39,457 nucleotides of DNA from JACDAE01 sp034438015. Its GTDB lineage: Bacteria > Chloroflexota > Ktedonobacteria > Ktedonobacterales > Ktedonobacteraceae. The position numbers and the translations under genes are program-made. The stretch lies in NCBI GenBank assembly GCA_034438015.1, contig DAOTTD010000078.1, forward strand, positions 1-39,457. The letters are read 5' to 3'. The notes beneath the pieces are model-generated. The model did no database searches, was not told where the DNA came from, and worked only from the letters and a program-made list of their open reading frames with translations. Below, piece by piece: positions 1 to 7,917 of this stretch. Each line of letters starts with the position of its first letter. The stretch's first letter is position 1.

Positions 1-976
1 TCTGGGAGTGCGAAAAAATGTCTGTGGCAAGAATAGGCTTGCCTGAGCGCAGGTAAGTATACAACTTGAGTGGAGTGTTGGTGCCTTCGCTGCGAGGACT
101 TAAGAGAATATCAGCCAATGCCATGTAGCGAGGCATCTCTTCGAGCGGACGCTGTCCAACAAAACACACCATCTCTGCTATACCTAGCTCCTGAGCCAGG
201 AGCTGCTGCTTTTCAACCTGTTCTGGCTTCCCCCCGACCAGAACATAGCGGACAGATGGAAACACAGAACGTACGAGAGGCACACTGCGCAACAACAGCT
301 CGATACCCTGGTAACTTTCAAAGGTGCCCGTGTACAATAGGACCGGATCAGTCCCCAGCTTCCATTGCTGGCGTAATTGTGCCACATCACTCTCACTTGC
401 GGGCGGTAATGCCTCATCAACTGCAACATTCTCAATCATGTAGACTGGTTTCCCAGGAGCGAGTTTGTTCACAGTCTGCTCTAGATCAGGACAGATAGCA
501 ATTACCGCATCCGCTTTGCGCACCATGAGCTTTTGTACCACCTCCATACAGCGGATCAGAACTCCGCTTTTTGTGAAGGCAAAGTTGGACATCTGCTGCG
601 AGAGATCGGAGTGCATATCATACAGATGCTTACAACCAAAGACAAAAGCAAGTACTACTCCCATCATTCCAGCTTCTTCATGTGTATGAATATAGCGATA
701 TCGTCTCAAGCAAAGCCGCCATACGGCAGTCAGAAACAAGAACAGATCGAGTGGGATCTTTGCCAGTGATGGTCCTATCTTGACCTTACGAACGAAGGGC
801 AATGCTGGCGCCCGGTAGATCCTTAGACCTGGTAGTGTCACCTGCTTACCAATGGGATAAGTTACCAGATCAACCTCATATCCCAGAGTCACAAGCGCTT
901 TTGCACGATGATACACGCTAAAAGGTGTACCACGCGGCTCTAGAAAAGGTTCAGGAGCAATCATTAAAACTCGCAT
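1..976 (-). CDS. Glycosyltransferase family 4 (GT-B fold), C-terminus cut by window edge
   Basis: The minus frame is open from an ATG at 976 to the left edge, giving about 325 residues. The N-terminus begins MRVLMIAPEPFLEPRGTP and continues with SVYHRAKAL, the glycine-rich opening typical of GT4 enzymes. A second Rossmann half follows, with LLYTGTFESYQGIELLLRS and YVLVGGKPEQV. Near the edge is a donor-site segment (LSPRSEGTNTPLKLYTYLRSGKP) resembling the GT4 region around the E-x7-E motif. The enzyme should transfer a sugar from a nucleotide-sugar donor to a growing surface glycan or glycolipid on the cytoplasmic face; donor and acceptor cannot be read from sequence. It starts 14 bp after the stop of the GT2 gene on the same strand, so the two are probably one operon. 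Short plus-strand frames here are shadows. Confidence 0.88.
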   Translation of the reverse strand, partial: MRVLMIAPEPFLEPRGTPFSVYHRAKALVTLGYEVDLVTYPIGKQVTLPGLRIYRAPALPFVRKVKIGPSLAKIPLDLFLFLTAVWRLCLRRYRYIHTHEEAGMMGVVLAFVFGCKHLYDMHSDLSQQMSNFAFTKSGVLIRCMEVVQKLMVRKADAVIAICPDLEQTVNKLAPGKPVYMIENVAVDEALPPASESDVAQLRQQWKLGTDPVLLYTGTFESYQGIELLLRSVPLVRSVFPSVRYVLVGGKPEQVEKQQLLAQELGIAEMVCFVGQRPLEEMPRYMALADILLSPRSEGTNTPLKLYTYLRSGKPILATDIFSHSQ

Positions 977-990
977 GGATTACCTTTCTC

Positions 991-2007
991 TCAATGCTGG
1001 TTCAATGGAACGGGTAATTCTGCTTCATCTTCCCCAGTCCTGGATTGACGATCAGGAAGAACATTCCTCACTACGTAGATTGATTTTCCCTGAGCTTCAT
1101 GATAGGTGCGCATCAGCAGCTCCGCCAATAGTCCCATCATGATGCATTGCATACCGAACCCTGAGAAAAGAAGGGAGATGGCCAGGAACGGGTTGCGATG
1201 AATACGAACATGAGGGGGAAAGCACTTTTGACCCAATGAAACAAGAGAGAACCCGGCTCCCAGTGTTAATGAAAACAGACCTGGTATTCCAAAGGCATAC
1301 AGTGGCTTCGTGCCAAAGCTTCCCAGGAACTTCAATGTCATCAAGTCAAGAATCACACGTACCGTACGTGAGATACCATACTTTGACGTGCCAAAGCGCC
1401 TGGGATGGTGCGATACCTCCATTTCTGCGATGGTTGCCCCTGCAATCGCTGCATACGCGGGAAGAAAACGATGCATCTCACCGTAGAGGCGAACATGTTG
1501 AAACACTTCCCGCCGATATGCTTTCAAGGTACATCCATAATCATGAAGATAAATCCCGGTAACTTTCGATATGAGGTGATTTGCTAGCCAGGATGGAAGT
1601 TTACGGCTCAGTTGAGCATCTTTGCGGTTCTTACGCCAGCCACTTACTACATCGTATCCCTCGTTTAATTTTGCCAGTAGTCGGGGGATATCGATGGGAT
1701 CATTCTGCAAATCGCCATCCATGAACGCCAGGATTTCACCTGTACTGCTGTCCACTCCTGCCGCAATGGCTGCGGTCTGACCAAAATTTCGACGTAGTCG
1801 TATTACCTGCGTCTGCTTATCAAGCAGCGCAATTAATTGTAATCGTGAAAATGTCCCATCAGTACTCCCATCATCAACATAGATGATTTCATATGAAAAG
1901 TCCTGTTCCATCAGGACCTGGCTGAGATGTTCATGAAGAATCGATACGTTCTCTTCTTCATTGTAGACGGGAATAATAATAGACAAATACGTTGATCTGT
2001 AAGCCAT
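991..2007 (-). CDS. Glycosyltransferase family 2, DPM1/ArnC-like, membrane-anchored
   Basis: 338 residues. The N-terminal GT-A domain has LSIIIPVYNEEENVSIL, the acidic nucleotide-sugar motif YVDDGSTDGTF (about residues 43-53) and FMDGDLQNDP (about 95-104) as the DxD-like metal site. Two hydrophobic C-terminal stretches at about 232-260 and 272-300 form the hairpin anchor typical of bacterial dolichyl/undecaprenyl-phosphate glycosyltransferases. The expected role is moving a sugar from an NDP donor to polyprenyl phosphate at the inner membrane leaflet, for use by an exporter or a later glycosyltransferase. Length is normal for the family. The GT4 gene follows 14 bp downstream. The sequence before the start is A-rich with only a weak ribosome-binding site. 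The exact lipid and sugar are unknown. Confidence 0.9.
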   Translation of the reverse strand: MAYRSTYLSIIIPVYNEEENVSILHEHLSQVLMEQDFSYEIIYVDDGSTDGTFSRLQLIALLDKQTQVIRLRRNFGQTAAIAAGVDSSTGEILAFMDGDLQNDPIDIPRLLAKLNEGYDVVSGWRKNRKDAQLSRKLPSWLANHLISKVTGIYLHDYGCTLKAYRREVFQHVRLYGEMHRFLPAYAAIAGATIAEMEVSHHPRRFGTSKYGISRTVRVILDLMTLKFLGSFGTKPLYAFGIPGLFSLTLGAGFSLVSLGQKCFPPHVRIHRNPFLAISLLFSGFGMQCIMMGLLAELLMRTYHEAQGKSIYVVRNVLPDRQSRTGEDEAELPVPLNQH

Positions 2008-2542
2008 ACTTTTTTCTCGATTCTGCTATTAACTACCATCATCTGACATGACTATCGTCACATCTGACAGAATAATGTGCCGACCCATTTCCAGGTATCA
2101 GGCAAACAAGCAGTGTTATATAAAACGGCTCCTGGTCAAATCTGATGAATCAGGTAATTGATGAGATTTTCCATGTCATTCTCTGAGTTGAAGTTCAATA
2201 CGAGGTGCGTCTGACAAACTCATCATTCACCAAAAGTGACACTACAAAAGTTTGCTATCCCCAGTTCTCCCTTCGTATTATATGGTTGCCCCCCTCCATA
2301 TTTGTGTAACGGTCTTATATAACGATCGTAACTTGTATAAGAACTTCTATTACCGTAATGTAGTCCATTCAGTGGTGTCAGAACTGTGTGATTTGCAGGG
2401 AAAATGAGGAACAGCCGTGACAACATAACATCCCCTGTGGGTCTTCTTTTTTCACTCGCTTAACCCCTATTTAACATTCCCATAACATACAAGCGGTATC
2501 ATAAAAACATAAGATAACGTTTACGAAACCTATCCATTAAGA
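2008..2542. other. 535-bp intergenic region between divergent genes
   Basis: This AT-rich stretch separates the minus glycosyltransferase operon from the plus symporter gene. No convincing gene was found: the only sizeable frame (2223-2426, minus) has no recognisable composition or ribosome-binding site. The right end, 2449-2502, carries the Pho-box-like direct repeats and a -10 element described separately. The left part presumably holds the promoter for the glycosyltransferase operon, but I could not assign one. Confidence 0.6.
2460..2502 (+). promoter_or_regulatory. Pho-box-like direct repeats with -10 element
   Basis: Three hexamers recur at exact 11-bp spacing: TTAACC (2460-2465), TTAACA (2471-2476) and ATAACA (2482-2487). 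A weaker fourth, TTTTCA, lies at 2449. A -10-like TATCAT (2497-2502) begins 10 bp after the last hexamer and no good -35 is present. Eleven-bp direct repeats of TTAACA-like hexamers replacing the -35 box are the established architecture of PhoP/PhoB-activated promoters. The gene behind it encodes a phosphate-type symporter, which agrees. PhoP binding itself is inference. Confidence 0.6.
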
Positions 2543-4018
2543 ATGGAGCAAACACCTACTATGACAGTAGAAGAAAATATTAGCAGCCCGCTTTCGCATA
2601 GCGAGCGGGCGAAGGCACTATTAGCAGAACTCGACGATAGCAAACTTTCTGGCTTTCACTGGAAGGCCATGATCACCTCTGGAATGGGCTTCTTCACCGA
2701 CGCCTATGACCTCTTCATCATCGGCGTCGTGCTGGCGATTTTAACGCCGCTCTGGCACCTCAACGCGTTCGAAACGGGCTTGATTGGGAGCACCTCGCTG
2801 CTGGCCGCCGCGCTTGGCTCAGTCATATTCGGTCGTCTGGCAGACTTTGTTGGACGCCGTTCCATTTATGGATTTACACTGGTCGTGCTGGCGATCGGCG
2901 CGCTGGCCTCGGCGCTCTCGCCGAGCATTGTCTGGTTGCTCGTCTTCCGCTTCATCCTGGGACTGGGCATCGGTGGCGACTATCCGCTCAGCGCTACCTT
3001 GATGAGCGAATACGCGAACCGGCGCGATCGGGGCAAGCTGATCACCATGGTCTTCTCGATGCAGGGACTCGGCCTGGTCCTCGGACCGCTGGTGGCCCTC
3101 ATCCTGCTCATCTCTGGCCTCAACAGCGACCTCATCTGGCGCATCATGCTCGCGCTGGGCGCCGTCCCCGCGCTGGCGACCTTCTACCTGAGGCGTCAGA
3201 TCGCCGAGACGCCGCGTTTCGCCCTGGCGATGCAGGGTGATGCAGCTGGCGCGGCGGATACCGTCAACAAAGTCACCCATAACGGGAGGGGCGCGCAAAC
3301 GGCCTTCGCAAGCACAACAAGCACTGTGCAAGCAGAGCCGCGCAAAAAATCCTGGCTCCATCTGCTGCTCAGGCCACGCTACCTGCGCTGGCTCATAGGC
3401 ACCGGCGGTGCCTGGTTCCTGCTAGATGTCGCTTACTACGGCACCACCATCTCCAGTCCTCTGGTGCTCAAATCGCTGAACTCACACAGCAATCTCGTCA
3501 CCAACATGCTCTATACCCTCATCATCTTCATCGTTGCGGCGCTGCCCGGCTACGTCGTCGCCGCCTTTACCATCGACCGGCTGGGGCGCAAATGGATCCA
3601 GTGCGTCGGCTTCGGCATGATGTTCATCGCCTACGGCCTGCTCGCCGTCGCACCGTCCTTGACCATGATCACGCTCCCCTTCCTGCTTGTTTACGGCCTG
3701 AGCTACTTCTTCACGGAGTTCGGCCCCAACGTCACCACCTTTGTCTATCCGGCAGAGATCTTCCCTGTCATGGTGCGCACCACGGCACACGGCCTGGCTG
3801 CAGCCCTGGGCAAGGTCGGAGCCTTCATTGGTGCCCTTGCCTTCCCCTACCTGCTCGCCACCTATCACCTGCCCGGAGCGATGGTCGTCGCGGCGGTCGT
3901 GTCGCTGCTCGGACTGATATTGACCATCACGACGCTGCCCGAGCCCAACCAGCAGTCTCTGGAAGAGATCTCAGGCGAACACACGGTGTTGGAGGAGTTG
4001 ACAGAACGTGTTGCCTGA
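2543..4018 (+). CDS. MFS transporter, PHO84-like phosphate:H+ symporter (PHS) type
   Basis: 491 residues with about 12 hydrophobic segments and a central hydrophilic loop (about 225-270). The sequence GMGFFTDAYDLF in TM1, GIGGDYPLSATLMSEYA in TM4 and the following RGKLITMVFSMQG are hallmark segments of the PHS group (fungal Pho84, plant Pht1) within the sugar-porter-like MFS. RLADFVGRR after TM2 is the MFS loop signature. The predicted role is proton-coupled phosphate uptake across the plasma membrane; other anions or organic acids cannot be excluded. An upstream Pho-box-like array supports phosphate. The first ATG (2543) lacks a clear ribosome-binding site. The ATG at 2561 (residue 7) has GGAG 12 bp upstream and is a plausible alternative. 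The gene converges on the methyltransferase with a 44-bp gap. Confidence 0.88.
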   Translation: MEQTPTMTVEENISSPLSHSERAKALLAELDDSKLSGFHWKAMITSGMGFFTDAYDLFIIGVVLAILTPLWHLNAFETGLIGSTSLLAAALGSVIFGRLADFVGRRSIYGFTLVVLAIGALASALSPSIVWLLVFRFILGLGIGGDYPLSATLMSEYANRRDRGKLITMVFSMQGLGLVLGPLVALILLISGLNSDLIWRIMLALGAVPALATFYLRRQIAETPRFALAMQGDAAGAADTVNKVTHNGRGAQTAFASTTSTVQAEPRKKSWLHLLLRPRYLRWLIGTGGAWFLLDVAYYGTTISSPLVLKSLNSHSNLVTNMLYTLIIFIVAALPGYVVAAFTIDRLGRKWIQCVGFGMMFIAYGLLAVAPSLTMITLPFLLVYGLSYFFTEFGPNVTTFVYPAEIFPVMVRTTAHGLAAALGKVGAFIGALAFPYLLATYHLPGAMVVAAVVSLLGLILTITTLPEPNQQSLEEISGEHTVLEELTERVA

Positions 4019-4062
4019 TAGAGGAAAGAGCAATCAAATGAGCCAATAGGTTGTGTTACCGA

Positions 4063-4917
4063 TCACTCAGGTTTTTTGCCCCAGACCGTCAAAAGGTACC
4101 ACATGCCTTTAAAATCGTCACTCTGCATGTCGATCAACATTTGTTGGTAGGTCTGCTCCACTTCCTCTTGCGTCGCAACACCTACCGACACAAGAAAAGG
4201 CAGTGTCAATTGAAAGAAGACCTCGTAATTGCGGTAGAAATCCATGTAGGTGTCTGTCCCAAATGAGACATCGATCGCATGCGCTCTATGCTGGATATGC
4301 TGGTATCCAGCATTGCGCAGCAACGTTGGAAGCATCGGCGTCATACAGGTCGTTCTTCCATCGGAAGAGAAGCCATGGCCGACGAGCCACGTCGCCTTTA
4401 ACAATAAGCTATCTAGATAATTAAAGGCAGGACTCGTCGTCACACCGCTCGTGTCCAGTTCGGTCATGCGAAGCACACCACCTGGGCGTGTGATACGGAA
4501 GCATTCCTGGATCAGCTTCGGCCAGACGGTACGGTGGAGCGAACCAACGAGCAGGCGACCATTGACGAGATCGAAGGTGTGATCGGTGAAGGAGAGCGGC
4601 ATGCTTGCGTCCATGACCTCAAAGGAGGCATTCTGCAGTCCTTGTGAGCGTGCTCTGGCATTGGCGTAGTCGATCAACGTCTTGCTGATGTCGATGCCTG
4701 CCGCTTCTGCATTGGGATTGGCAAATGCGACATCGAGCACCCAGCCACCCGAACCACAGCCAACATCGAGAATCCGCAAGAAAGAGGAGGGATTAGCCTG
4801 CTCTGCCAGAGGACCGCCCATCTTTCTGGTCATCGCCATATCTTGTTGAATGAGTCGCGCCATTTCAGGAGCACTTTCCGCGTCGATAAAATAGCCGCTG
4901 TCAGAATTAGTTGACAT
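4063..4917 (-). CDS. Class I SAM-dependent methyltransferase
   Basis: 284 residues. Motif I is ILDVGCGSGGW (about 49-59), followed by the acidic loop AGIDIS (about 73-78), motif II around FEVMDASMPL and motif III around RPGGVLRMTELD. This is the Rossmann-like Methyltransf_25/UbiE-type fold. The C-terminal third (about 190-284) contains HAIDVSFGTDTYMDFYRNYE and probably forms the substrate cap. It lies 107 bp downstream of the SnoaL-like gene on the same strand and next to type II polyketide synthase genes, so O- or C-methylation of an aromatic polyketide is a reasonable guess, not a demonstrated role. A TATATCA/TGATATA inverted repeat lies 64-86 bp upstream of its start. Confidence 0.85.
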   Translation of the reverse strand: MSTNSDSGYFIDAESAPEMARLIQQDMAMTRKMGGPLAEQANPSSFLRILDVGCGSGGWVLDVAFANPNAEAAGIDISKTLIDYANARARSQGLQNASFEVMDASMPLSFTDHTFDLVNGRLLVGSLHRTVWPKLIQECFRITRPGGVLRMTELDTSGVTTSPAFNYLDSLLLKATWLVGHGFSSDGRTTCMTPMLPTLLRNAGYQHIQHRAHAIDVSFGTDTYMDFYRNYEVFFQLTLPFLVSVGVATQEEVEQTYQQMLIDMQSDDFKGMWYLLTVWGKKPE

Positions 4918-4980
4918 AATAATGGGTCCTTCCTCTTTCGCTCAGTAATTGGGATCGTGCGGGGATTTTTCTGCCTTTAG

Positions 4981-5003
4981 TATATCAATATGTTCCTGAT
5001 ATA
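4981..5003. promoter_or_regulatory. Inverted repeat, possible operator upstream of methyltransferase
   Basis: Two perfect 7-bp arms, TATATCA (4981-4987) and TGATATA (4997-5003), are separated by 9 bp. The 23-bp size and dyad symmetry fit a dimeric repressor such as a TetR or MarR protein. It lies in the 107-bp gap between the SnoaL-like gene and the methyltransferase, where a separate methyltransferase promoter could be. The sequence is AT-rich, so chance is possible. Confidence 0.25.
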
Positions 5004-5024
5004 GCAACACAAAAGCAAGAGTTA

Positions 5025-5483
5025 TCACAGACCGCCTCGTCTCAAATAAAGTGTATACACAAAACGCGCCACCGTCGGAGGGAGCCATCTGAGCGGTGGC
5101 ACGACTTGTTTCAGCACGGACGTATGGTCATAGACGCCGTGTTGCTTCTGGATCAGACCATCACGTAGCGTAAAATAGCTCTTGCCATCGACCTGAAATG
5201 GGCGCGCAAGCAGGGCACGCGGCCCCCGGCCACGCGCGATCCAGGAGACGACGACCTGCTCATCTTCGCCGGGCACCTGATCTACCGGCATATATGTGAT
5301 CGGCACGCTGCGAAAGCGCCAGCGGAACCAGTGCTCGATCTCCGCGCGCCCCGCACGTGGACGAGGCATGCCCGAATCGAAGAGTTCCGCGTCATCCATA
5401 TAGAGAGAGACAATGGTCGCAATATCATGCGTGTTGAAGGCCGTAATCCACCTGTCGATTGGTGGATGAAGGGTGATCCGCAT
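5025..5483 (-). CDS. SnoaL-like / NTF2-fold protein, putative polyketide cyclase or hydroxylase
   Basis: 152 residues from the ATG at 5483, chosen because AAAGGA precedes it by 5-6 bp; an in-frame ATG at 5504 has no such site. The sequence ITAFNTHDIATIVSLYMDDAELFDS near residues 11-35, followed by GRAEIEHWFRWRF, is the characteristic opening of the SnoaL-like cone (NTF2-like superfamily). Conserved strands follow in QVVVSWIARG and YFTLRDGLIQKQHGVYDH. Family members include aldol cyclases of aromatic polyketides (SnoaL, AknH) and many unrelated enzymes, so fold is firmer than function. It is transcribed away from the hydrolase-KS operon across a 205-bp gap, as expected if it belongs to the same biosynthetic locus. 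Confidence 0.75.
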   Translation of the reverse strand: MRITLHPPIDRWITAFNTHDIATIVSLYMDDAELFDSGMPRPRAGRAEIEHWFRWRFRSVPITYMPVDQVPGEDEQVVVSWIARGRGPRALLARPFQVDGKSYFTLRDGLIQKQHGVYDHTSVLKQVVPPLRWLPPTVARFVYTLYLRRGGL

Positions 5484-5688
5484 AGCTATCCTTTCTTGCA
5501 GCATAACTACTCAGGTTCACTAACCGTAGACAGTGAAACCGTGCACAATGATCGTGCGTAAATCCTTTATCGTATAATATACTGAATACAACCGGGCATC
5601 TGGGGGAAATGCTTCTCATACGTCGTTCTGGTGAGCCTGCTCAGGTGCCTGTTTCTTCCCGACACGATTCGCTACAGCGGAGGAACTA

Positions 5689-6600
5689 TTGAGTTTTCAA
5701 AGCGATCTCTTCATCGACGGTGCCACCTTTCACGAAGATGTCAACTACCTCGAAGGGCTCTGGCGGCGCGTTTCCATCGATAACACCGACCTACCGGTGA
5801 TCGACATAGGAGACAGGAATGCGGACCCACTGGTCTTTGTGCCCATTCTCGAACACCTCGAGTTCGTCTATGCGCGCCAGGTGCGCAGCCTGAGCCGGTC
5901 GCGCCGTGTCATCCTGTACCGACGCCAGGAGTCGCGCAACAGATCGGTCGGGCTGGTGGAACGGGCCGAAGAGCTACGCCGGGTGCTTGACAGCCTGGGA
6001 CTGGAGCAAGCAGACCTGCTGGGGCATGGTGATGCCGCGATGGTCCTCTTCGAATTCGCCCTGCGTTACCCACAGCGCTGTCGCTCCCTCATCATCATCG
6101 CCCAGGGAGCCGATTACCAGATCGCGCCGCACCCCTTCATCTGGCTGCTGCACGACCTTTTTCTGCGCTTCCCCATCGAACGCGTCCTGCCTGCCTGGTT
6201 TCTGCGTCGCATCGTGGTCAGGTATATTGTAGCGCACGACGAAACGAACAGGAGTGTACCAGCTCTGCCACGCGAGCTCATCGAAGAGCAGTTTAAGAAG
6301 ATCCGGCAATGGCCTTTCATCTACAAGTTTTCGGTGCTGCCCATCATCCACTACTTCGACATTCGCGAACGCATCCAACAGCTCACCATGCCCGTCTTGC
6401 TCATCAACCGCGCGGACGACGCGCTCTCGCCAGAGAGCAAAACGCGCTGGCTGGCCGATCAGCTACCCATGTGCGCTGGCTACTCCGTCATTCCTGGTAG
6501 AGAGCGTTTCTTTATGTACTCGCGTGCTGAAGCTGTGACTCCCTTGCTGGAAGCATTTTTAAGCGCACGGCACGGACCGATAGAGCAATCGACAATATAG
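5689..6600 (+). CDS. Alpha/beta-hydrolase-fold protein lacking nucleophile and histidine
   Basis: 303 residues from a TTG start with a strong ribosome-binding site (GGAGGA, 4 bp before the TTG); no ATG is equally placed. The fold is visible in PLVFVPILEHL, the helix ERAEELRRVLDSLGLEQADLL and PVLLINRADDALSPESKTRW, which carries the usual acid-loop Asp. The nucleophile elbow, normally G-x-S-x-G, reads G112-H113-G114-D115-A116, so the serine is replaced by glycine. The C-terminal histidine segment reads VIPGRERFF instead of the usual GHF-type sequence. A catalytic triad therefore cannot form. The gene lies 9 bp before KS-alpha and is surely co-transcribed. It may be a non-hydrolytic cyclase/scaffold or a divergent enzyme. 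Confidence 0.78.
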   Translation: MSFQSDLFIDGATFHEDVNYLEGLWRRVSIDNTDLPVIDIGDRNADPLVFVPILEHLEFVYARQVRSLSRSRRVILYRRQESRNRSVGLVERAEELRRVLDSLGLEQADLLGHGDAAMVLFEFALRYPQRCRSLIIIAQGADYQIAPHPFIWLLHDLFLRFPIERVLPAWFLRRIVVRYIVAHDETNRSVPALPRELIEEQFKKIRQWPFIYKFSVLPIIHYFDIRERIQQLTMPVLLINRADDALSPESKTRWLADQLPMCAGYSVIPGRERFFMYSRAEAVTPLLEAFLSARHGPIEQSTI

Positions 6601-6609
6601 GAGATTTTG

Positions 6610-7917
6610 ATGAGTGAAGCAGGGCCACGCCTATCGCGTAGAGTCGCAATCACTGGTCTTGGAGTTGTTGCTCCGAATGGGATTGGAAAAGAGGCATTCT
6701 GGCACGCCTGCATCTCTGGCCTTTCAGGAATACGCTTGATCACCCGCTTCGATGCCAGCGTCTTACCATCGCGCATCGCTGGCGAGGTTGCAGACTTTGC
6801 ACCTGAGCAGCTCGGTCTAACGCCCGACGAATATCAACACGTGGACCGTGGCACACAGTTCGCCATCGCCGCCGCCAACCTGGCAATGCTGGACGCGGGC
6901 CTGACCGATTCCTTGAGCGAAGAGGAACGGGAGCATACAGGCGTCTATATAGGAGCGGCGATGGCCTACGTCGAGGAGGGTGAACGCATGTGGCGCGAGC
7001 TAACCGACAACGGGACTCAGCAGCTTGCGCCACTCGACAACGACACGATCTCCGCCAGCCTGCTAATGCCACACGCCAGTTCCGCCTGCATCGCCACGCA
7101 CCATCGCCTGCACGGTCCCAGTATGGTCATCGCAACGGGCTGTTCCGCCGGGGCCGATGCGATCGGGCAGGCGTACTGGGCCATTCAGGAGGAGCGCGTC
7201 GACCGTATGCTGGCCGGAGGGACCGACTCCGCCATCAGTCCGATCGGGCTCGATGTCTTCTGCGTCATGGGTGCCCTCAGCACGCACTTCAACGAAGAGC
7301 CACAGCGCGCCTCGCGCCCCTACGATGCGCAGCGCGACGGCTTCGTCATGGCCGAGGGCGCTGCGGTCCTGCTCCTGGAAGATCTCGATCTGGCGCAGGC
7401 GCGAGGAGTGCACATCTACGCCGAGATTATCGCATTTGCCTCGAACAGCAGCGCGCACCATATGACGGCCCTACCTGGAAACGGAGCCCCCTTGCAACAG
7501 CTCCTGACCCAGGCCATGGCGGAGGCGGGAATTGAGCGGCAACAACTGGACTACATCAACTCGCACGGCAGCTCGACGCCACCCAACGAGCTGGCGGAGA
7601 CCGCGGCCTACAAGGCTGTCTTCGGCGACTACGCCTATCAGATCCCAATCAGCGCGACTAAATCGATGATCGGCCATACTCAAGGAGCGGCCAGCGCCAT
7701 CGAAGCGGCAGTCACCGCGCTCGCCCTTGATCAGCAGCTCATCCCTCCCACGCTCAACCAGGAACAGAGCGACCCTTCTTGCGACCTCGATTACGTCCCA
7801 GAACGCGCACGATCGGCTCGCATTGACGTTGCGCTTACGCATTCAAGCGGTTTTGGTGGCGTTAACAGTGCACTCGTTTTTGCACGACCCGACTGGACAC
7901 AACAGCATGGCAGATGA
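6610..7917 (+). CDS. Type II polyketide synthase ketosynthase alpha subunit
   Basis: 435 residues. ATG at 6610 is preceded by AGGAG at 6 bp. Thiolase-fold condensing enzyme with a complete active site: Cys178 in ATGCSAGADAIG, His319 in NSHGSSTPPNE, Lys351 and His356 in KSMIGHTQGAAS. Segments such as HIYAEIIAFASNSSAHHMTAL and CDLDYVPERAR followed by SSGFGGVNSALVFARP resemble actinomycete KS-alpha proteins more than housekeeping FabF. It should catalyse decarboxylative Claisen condensation of malonyl-ACP to build a poly-beta-keto chain as a heterodimer with the next gene. It overlaps KS-beta by 11 bp, the coupling typical of minimal type II PKS operons. No ACP gene is present nearby. An unusual FabF paralogue is the main alternative. 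Confidence 0.87.
   Translation: MSEAGPRLSRRVAITGLGVVAPNGIGKEAFWHACISGLSGIRLITRFDASVLPSRIAGEVADFAPEQLGLTPDEYQHVDRGTQFAIAAANLAMLDAGLTDSLSEEEREHTGVYIGAAMAYVEEGERMWRELTDNGTQQLAPLDNDTISASLLMPHASSACIATHHRLHGPSMVIATGCSAGADAIGQAYWAIQEERVDRMLAGGTDSAISPIGLDVFCVMGALSTHFNEEPQRASRPYDAQRDGFVMAEGAAVLLLEDLDLAQARGVHIYAEIIAFASNSSAHHMTALPGNGAPLQQLLTQAMAEAGIERQQLDYINSHGSSTPPNELAETAAYKAVFGDYAYQIPISATKSMIGHTQGAASAIEAAVTALALDQQLIPPTLNQEQSDPSCDLDYVPERARSARIDVALTHSSGFGGVNSALVFARPDWTQQHGR

Noticed and set aside
70..769. Several plus-strand frames of 60-140 codons
   Set aside because: They lie opposite the glycosyltransferase 4 gene, which has clear family motifs; their residue composition is random-like.
2223..2426. 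67-codon minus-strand frame in the intergenic region
   Set aside because: No ribosome-binding site, no recognisable features and AT-rich non-coding context.
2819..3868. Long minus-strand frames opposite the symporter gene
   Set aside because: Antisense shadows of a GC-biased membrane-protein gene, with low-complexity charged sequences.
7727..7906. Upstream extension of the KS-beta frame
   Set aside because: It runs inside KS-alpha out of frame; the ATG at 7907 restores the typical condensing-enzyme N-terminus.
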